Shown here piece by piece: positions 7,030 through 9,924 of a stretch of DNA of 9,924 bases; within the stretch, counting starts at the first letter, position 1; the number at the start of each line of letters is the position of its first letter. The translations under genes were made by a program, and so were the position numbers. Source of the stretch: Christensenella sp964592155 (GTDB lineage: Bacteria > Bacillota > Clostridia > Christensenellales > Christensenellaceae). Under the pieces are notes generated by a model that was not told where the DNA came from, did no database searches, and worked only from the letters and a program-made list of their open reading frames with translations. The stretch covers positions 1 to 9,924 of the forward strand of contig CAZQDA010000094.1 in the NCBI GenBank assembly GCA_964592155.1, written 5' to 3'.

Positions 7030-8742
7030 TTACGACATTTGCGTACGCGCGATTTCCGCGTAAACATCACATGTTTGCACAAGCTGATCATGCGTACCCT
7101 GTCCAATGATTTTGCCTTTGTCGATCACGAGGATATTGTCCGCGTCCATGATCGTATTGATCCGCTGGGCAACGATAATCACTGTCGCATTCTTCGTATT
7201 TTCTTTGATCGCTTTCCTAAGCGTCGCGTCTGTTTTAAAATCCAGAGCGGAAAAGCTATCGTCAAAAATATAGATGCTCGCATCTCCCGCCAGCGCGCGC
7301 GCAATGGCAAGCCGCTGCTTTTGCCCGCCCGACACATTGGAGCCGCCCTGCGCAATGGGGTCTTCGTATTTCTTTTGTTTTTGCTCGATAAAGGAATCCG
7401 CCTGCGCGATCTTCGCGGCGCGCACTACCTGCTCAATGGGCATCTGCTCGTTTTCATAGGCAATATTTTCCCAGATTGTTCCTGAAAAAAGCACCGCCTT
7501 TTGCGGCACATAGCCTATGCGCTCCCTTAAGTCGTGCACATCATAATCGCGTACATCTACGCCATCCACCAGCACCGAGCCCTCCGACACGTCATAAAGA
7601 CGCGGGATCAGCATAATCACAGAGGATTTTCCGCTGCCTGTGGCGCCGATGATTGCCGTTGTCTGCCCCGGCTTCGCCGTAAAGCTGATATTGGCAATGG
7701 CAGGCTTTTCCGCATCGCCATATTTGAATGTAACATCGCGAAATTCCACCACGCCTGATTTATCCTGCGGTTTTTTTGTGTGCTCTTTATTTTTGATATT
7801 GATATCAATATCCATGACCTCGTTGATCCGGTCCGCACACACACTGGCGCGCGGCATCATGGCAAAAATAAGAGACATCATAACGAGAGAATACATAATC
7901 AGCATCAAATACTGGATGAACGCCATCAGGTTGCCCACCTGCAGCGTACCCTGCGCGATCTGCTGCCCGCCAAACCACACCACCGCAATGGTGCCCATAT
8001 TGATGATCAGCATCAAAAGCGGCATCAGCGTGGACATCAAAACCTGTGAGCGGATGGATGTTTGGGTCAGAATCGTATTTGCTTCTTCAAAGCGTTCCTC
8101 TTCGCGTTTTTCCGCAGTAAATGCCCGAATGACCCTCACGCCGGTGATATTTTCACGCATGACCAGATTGAGCTTATCGAGCTTTTTCTGCATGGACTGG
8201 AACACCGGAAACGCTTTGCGCATAACCAATACCAGGAACACCACCACAAGCGGCATGCACGCAATCAGCACCCACGAAAGCTGCGGATTTGCCTGTACGG
8301 AAAGGGTGATTCCACCAATACACATCAGCGGCGACAGGATGATCACGCGGAACATCATAATCGTGAAATCCTGAATTTGCATAATATCGTTTGTCGTGCG
8401 TGTAGTGAGCGAGGAAGTCCCCACCTTGTCAAACTCCGCCATGGTGAACTGCCCCACCTTATGGAAAAGCTTTTTCCGCACATCGGTGCAAAACCCTACG
8501 CCCACCTTGGAGGCAAAATAACCCACACCAATTGCGCTCGCAGAGCCGATCAATGTTACGCACAGCATCGTAATTCCGGTAGAAGTGATAAAGCCCATAT
8601 CCCCCGCAATCACACCCTGATCGATAATGGAGGACATGAAATTCGGCAGCAGAAGCATGGACATCACCTGTCCCATCATCAGCACAACCATCAAAACCAA
8701 CTGTCCCGTATACTTTTTTAATCCCTTGTATAGTTTTAGCAA
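7030..8742 (-). CDS. ABC exporter half-transporter, degenerate-site subunit of a heterodimer
   Basis: A 570-residue ABC exporter half: six-helix membrane domain to about residue 300 and a nucleotide-binding domain at about 330-570. Counted from the start chosen here, Walker A is GATGSGKS at 366-373 and the signature is a canonical VSGGQ at 470-474. The Walker B region reads IYIFDD with Asp495 in place of the catalytic Glu, and the switch histidine is replaced by Gln526 (VAQRINT). These two substitutions together mark the degenerate-site subunit of heterodimeric exporters, corresponding to TM287. Its own ATP site pairs with the altered ISQGQ signature of the partner, so that site should bind but hardly hydrolyse ATP. 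The partner's catalytic site pairs with this subunit's intact VSGGQ. I place the start at TTG 8742 because AGGGGG lies 8 bases upstream; the TTG at 8748 is only 2 bases from that sequence. It precedes the partner by 14 bp and follows the PadR-type gene by 167 bp on the same strand. Confidence 0.93.
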   Translation of the reverse strand: MLKLYKGLKKYTGQLVLMVVLMMGQVMSMLLLPNFMSSIIDQGVIAGDMGFITSTGITMLCVTLIGSASAIGVGYFASKVGVGFCTDVRKKLFHKVGQFTMAEFDKVGTSSLTTRTTNDIMQIQDFTIMMFRVIILSPLMCIGGITLSVQANPQLSWVLIACMPLVVVFLVLVMRKAFPVFQSMQKKLDKLNLVMRENITGVRVIRAFTAEKREEERFEEANTILTQTSIRSQVLMSTLMPLLMLIINMGTIAVVWFGGQQIAQGTLQVGNLMAFIQYLMLIMYSLVMMSLIFAMMPRASVCADRINEVMDIDINIKNKEHTKKPQDKSGVVEFRDVTFKYGDAEKPAIANISFTAKPGQTTAIIGATGSGKSSVIMLIPRLYDVSEGSVLVDGVDVRDYDVHDLRERIGYVPQKAVLFSGTIWENIAYENEQMPIEQVVRAAKIAQADSFIEQKQKKYEDPIAQGGSNVSGGQKQRLAIARALAGDASIYIFDDSFSALDFKTDATLRKAIKENTKNATVIIVAQRINTIMDADNILVIDKGKIIGQGTHDQLVQTCDVYAEIARTQMS

Positions 8743-8909
8743 ATGCAAAACCCCCTGATTCTACATCATGATATAGTCTCATTTTATATGATACGGCTAA
8801 GGATTACCACATTTTTTTCATTATTTGCGGGAAGTGACAAAAAAATATCGTCAAAAGGGCGGCGCAGGCTTTCACAAAACCATTTTTATTGATCTCGCGG
8901 CTCCTTCTG

Positions 8910-9215
8910 TCAGTCCAATTCCCCAGCCAGTTCAGACACGCGTTTTTTAGCTTCCTTAAGAACCATAGCGCCCTGCTTTGTGATTGCGTAATATTTTCTG
9001 ACCTTGCCGTTTTCTGTTTTGCTCTTGACTGAAAGAAGTTCCATTTCTTGCAGATTGTGCAGCATGGGGTATAGCGTTCCGGCGCTGATTTCATAGCCGT
9101 GGCGCTTTAATTCATCTATCATCCACGAGCCGTAAAACGGTTCTTTTTTTGCATGATATAATATATGTACCTGAATGAATCCCAAAAACAACTTCCTTAA
9201 AACAGAGCCTTGCAT
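8910..9215 (-). CDS. PadR-family transcriptional regulator
   Basis: A 101-residue winged-helix DNA-binding protein of the short PadR type. After an N-terminal helix (LFLGFIQVHILYHA, about 9-22) come FYGSWMIDELKR (27-38), the recognition region ISAGTLYPMLHNLQEMELL (about 43-61), and the wing GKVRKYYAITKQG (70-82). The 'GTLYP-L--L' and 'RKYY-IT--G' words are diagnostic of PadR. Members of this group (LmrR, for example) repress multidrug ABC exporters and are released when the drug binds in the dimer. Here the regulator precedes a heterodimeric exporter on the same strand and diverges from another ABC ATPase, so either may be a target. The ATG at 9215 has AGGGAG 7 bases upstream. Its length is normal for the group, and the C-terminal helix is short (KEAKKRVSELAGELD). 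No terminator is visible after it, so read-through into the exporter genes is possible. Confidence 0.92.
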   Translation of the reverse strand: MQGSVLRKLFLGFIQVHILYHAKKEPFYGSWMIDELKRHGYEISAGTLYPMLHNLQEMELLSVKSKTENGKVRKYYAITKQGAMVLKEAKKRVSELAGELD

Positions 9216-9238
9216 GATGATTCTCCCTGTGCTAAAAT
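9210..9238 (+). promoter_or_regulatory. Candidate plus-strand promoter for the ABC ATPase at the right edge
   Basis: TTGCAT (9210-9215), a 17-base spacer and TAAAAT (9233-9238, five of six consensus bases). Initiation near 9245 would fall at the edge of the repeats at 9245-9271, where a bound repressor could block it. The -35 overlaps the first codon of the divergent PadR-type gene. The -35 match is only partial. Confidence 0.45.
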
Positions 9239-9244
9239 AACTAA

Positions 9245-9271
9245 TATCTAAATTCGATATCGTTTTTCGAT
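9245..9271. promoter_or_regulatory. Tandem TATC-N5-TCGAT repeat, candidate PadR operator
   Basis: TATCTAAATTCGAT (9245-9258) and TATCGTTTTTCGAT (9258-9271) are direct copies of TATC-N5-TCGAT in a 13-base register sharing one base. Each copy is also a dyad (ATC...GAT; in the second copy ATCG-TTTTT-CGAT), and the junction forms the 8-bp palindrome CGATATCG (9255-9262). The element lies upstream of padR (start 9215) and downstream of the candidate plus-strand promoter, where an autoregulatory operator controlling both directions is expected. Assignment to PadR is inferred from position. Confidence 0.5.
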
Positions 9272-9275
9272 TTCA

Positions 9276-9295
9276 ATGACAGTTTACCATGTCAT
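9276..9295. repeat. 6-bp dyad ATGACA-N8-TGTCAT in the padR/ABC divergent region
   Basis: ATGACA (9276-9281) and TGTCAT (9290-9295) are perfect inverted copies with an 8-base spacer. The spacing equals that of the classical PadR operator (ATGT-N8-ACAT), though the bases differ. It lies in the predicted leader of the plus-strand gene, so it could be a second operator or a small RNA stem-loop upstream of the AAGGAGG ribosome binding site. Confidence 0.4.
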
Positions 9296-9324
9296 AAAAG
9301 GAATAGCAAGGAGGCGGGAAGAAA

Positions 9325-9924
9325 TTGTTTGCTTTAAAAAACGTAATATTCAATCATATGCTCCCCTATCCTGATGTTGAGATTCCCGGCGCAGACGCGA
9401 CTTTCATTTGCGGAGAAAGCGGTTCGGGCAAAAGTACGCTGCTCAAATTATTAAACGGAATCGTTTCCCCGTCCGAGGGCGTCATTACCTATTTGGGAAA
9501 GAAGATCGAAGAATACGACCCCATCTCCTTGCGCAGGGAAGTTTTGCTCGTCAGCCAGTCGGTCTATTTGTTTGACGCGACAATCGAAGAAAATTTTAAA
9601 ACGTATTATGCCTACCGCGATTTGCAGCCCATTGGAAAAAACGAAATGGAGCAATATTTGGAGCTTTGCGCAGTCCGGCTTCCCTTAGACCGCATGTGCA
9701 ATTCCTTATCCGGCGGCGAGCGGCACAGAATCTTCCTTGCAATCAATCTTTCCTATCAATCCAAAGTATTCATGATGGACGAGCCGACAAGCGCGCTCAG
9801 CCGGGCCGAGGTCGAAAAACTGTTCTCGATCATCCGCGGCCTCAAGAAGGAAGGCATCTCGACGATTTTCGTGACCCACCGCCTCGAGGAGGTTTTCGAG
9901 ATCTGCGACGCCTACACCGTCCTT
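9325..9924 (+). CDS. ABC transporter ATP-binding protein, partial at the window edge; possibly chimeric
   Basis: The first 200 codons of an ABC ATPase that continues past the window. I start it at TTG 9325: AAGGAGG lies at 9308-9314, 10 bases upstream, and the first beta strand (FALKNVIF) begins at once; an in-frame ATG at 9358 would remove that strand. Motifs are Walker A CGESGSGKST (29-38), Q-loop Gln78 (LLVSQS), signature LSGGE (128-132), Walker B VFMMDE (148-153) and switch His185. Codons 1-151 resemble compact ATPases of the FetA/YbbL type (SQSVYLFDATIEENF, short helical domain, no membrane domain). From 160 onward the protein reads RAEVEKLFSIIRGLK ... THRLEEVFEICD, the wording of sugar-import ATPases such as MglA/RbsA. 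Third-position GC rises at the same point: by my count 22 of 40 codons end in G/C at 9541-9660 versus 41 of 48 at 9781-9924. The gene may be a natural mosaic or an assembly join. It diverges from padR across 109 bp. Confidence 0.85.
   Translation, partial: MFALKNVIFNHMLPYPDVEIPGADATFICGESGSGKSTLLKLLNGIVSPSEGVITYLGKKIEEYDPISLRREVLLVSQSVYLFDATIEENFKTYYAYRDLQPIGKNEMEQYLELCAVRLPLDRMCNSLSGGERHRIFLAINLSYQSKVFMMDEPTSALSRAEVEKLFSIIRGLKKEGISTIFVTHRLEEVFEICDAYTVL

Noticed and set aside
7640..8721. Long plus-strand open frames (up to 244 codons) opposite the ABC exporter gene, and similar ones at 5852-6409
   Set aside because: They lie wholly antisense to a gene with intact ABC motifs, lack ribosome binding sites and encode His/Arg-rich or low-complexity text; they are by-products of codon bias.
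8743..8909. Small gene or terminator between padR and the exporter pair
   Set aside because: A 23-codon frame ending at 8804 could start at a GTG but has no ribosome binding site. TGAC/GTCA arms around a T-run form only a 4-bp stem. A direct repeat TATCAT and an ATCATGAT palindrome near 8764-8800 are too weak to call.
1..9924. CRISPR arrays, tRNA/rRNA genes, insertion sequences or phage attachment sites
   Set aside because: No regularly spaced repeats, cloverleaf-like segments, transposase text or long terminal repeats were seen; nearly all of the window is accounted for by ordinary protein genes.

Overview
The window reads as chromosome of a Gram-positive anaerobe of the Clostridia/Bacillota type. 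The evidence is strong purine-rich ribosome binding sites (AAGGGGG, AGGAGG), frequent TTG/GTG starts, a monofunctional formate-tetrahydrofolate ligase, a RpiR-family and a PadR-family regulator, and a heterodimeric drug-exporter-type ABC pair. GC content is close to half by eye. I cannot place it to genus; a Christensenella-like clostridium would fit, but that is a guess.

Left part (1-4353), a one-carbon/transport locus. Two transcription units diverge from a 288-bp region (2352-2639) with a recognisable promoter for each direction. Leftwards (minus strand) runs a tightly packed three-gene operon: a sodium:solute symporter (915-2351, TTG start), a 40-residue single-membrane-span protein (791-913) one base after the symporter stop, and a 5-formyltetrahydrofolate cyclo-ligase-like protein (31-780) whose ribosome binding site overlaps the small gene's stop. 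A perfect hairpin at 1-22 follows. Rightwards runs fhs (2640-4310). The two arms suggest uptake of a substrate linked to the folate one-carbon pool, but the substrate cannot be read from sequence.

Middle (4321-5132). A bidirectional terminator separates fhs from a convergent RpiR/MurR-type regulator with an HTH and a SIS domain. No sugar-phosphate genes are nearby. It lies 71 bp downstream of the ABC genes on the same strand with no terminator visible between them, so it may be partly read from them.

Right part (5204-9215). Two half-transporters (7030-8742 and 5204-7015, minus strand, 14 bp apart) form a TM287/288-, LmrCD- or BmrCD-like heterodimer with one degenerate ATP site. A PadR-family regulator (8910-9215) lies upstream in the same direction, separated by 167 bp in which I see no convincing gene or terminator.

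Right edge (9325-9924). Divergent from padR, across 109 bp holding tandem repeats and a dyad, is an ABC ATPase gene that runs off the window. Its first ~150 codons look like a small FetA/YbbL-type ATPase. The last ~40 codons look like a sugar-import ATPase of the MglA/RbsA type and have much higher third-position GC. The switch falls at the Walker B words shared by both families, which suggests a recombination or assembly chimera at the edge of the sequence.
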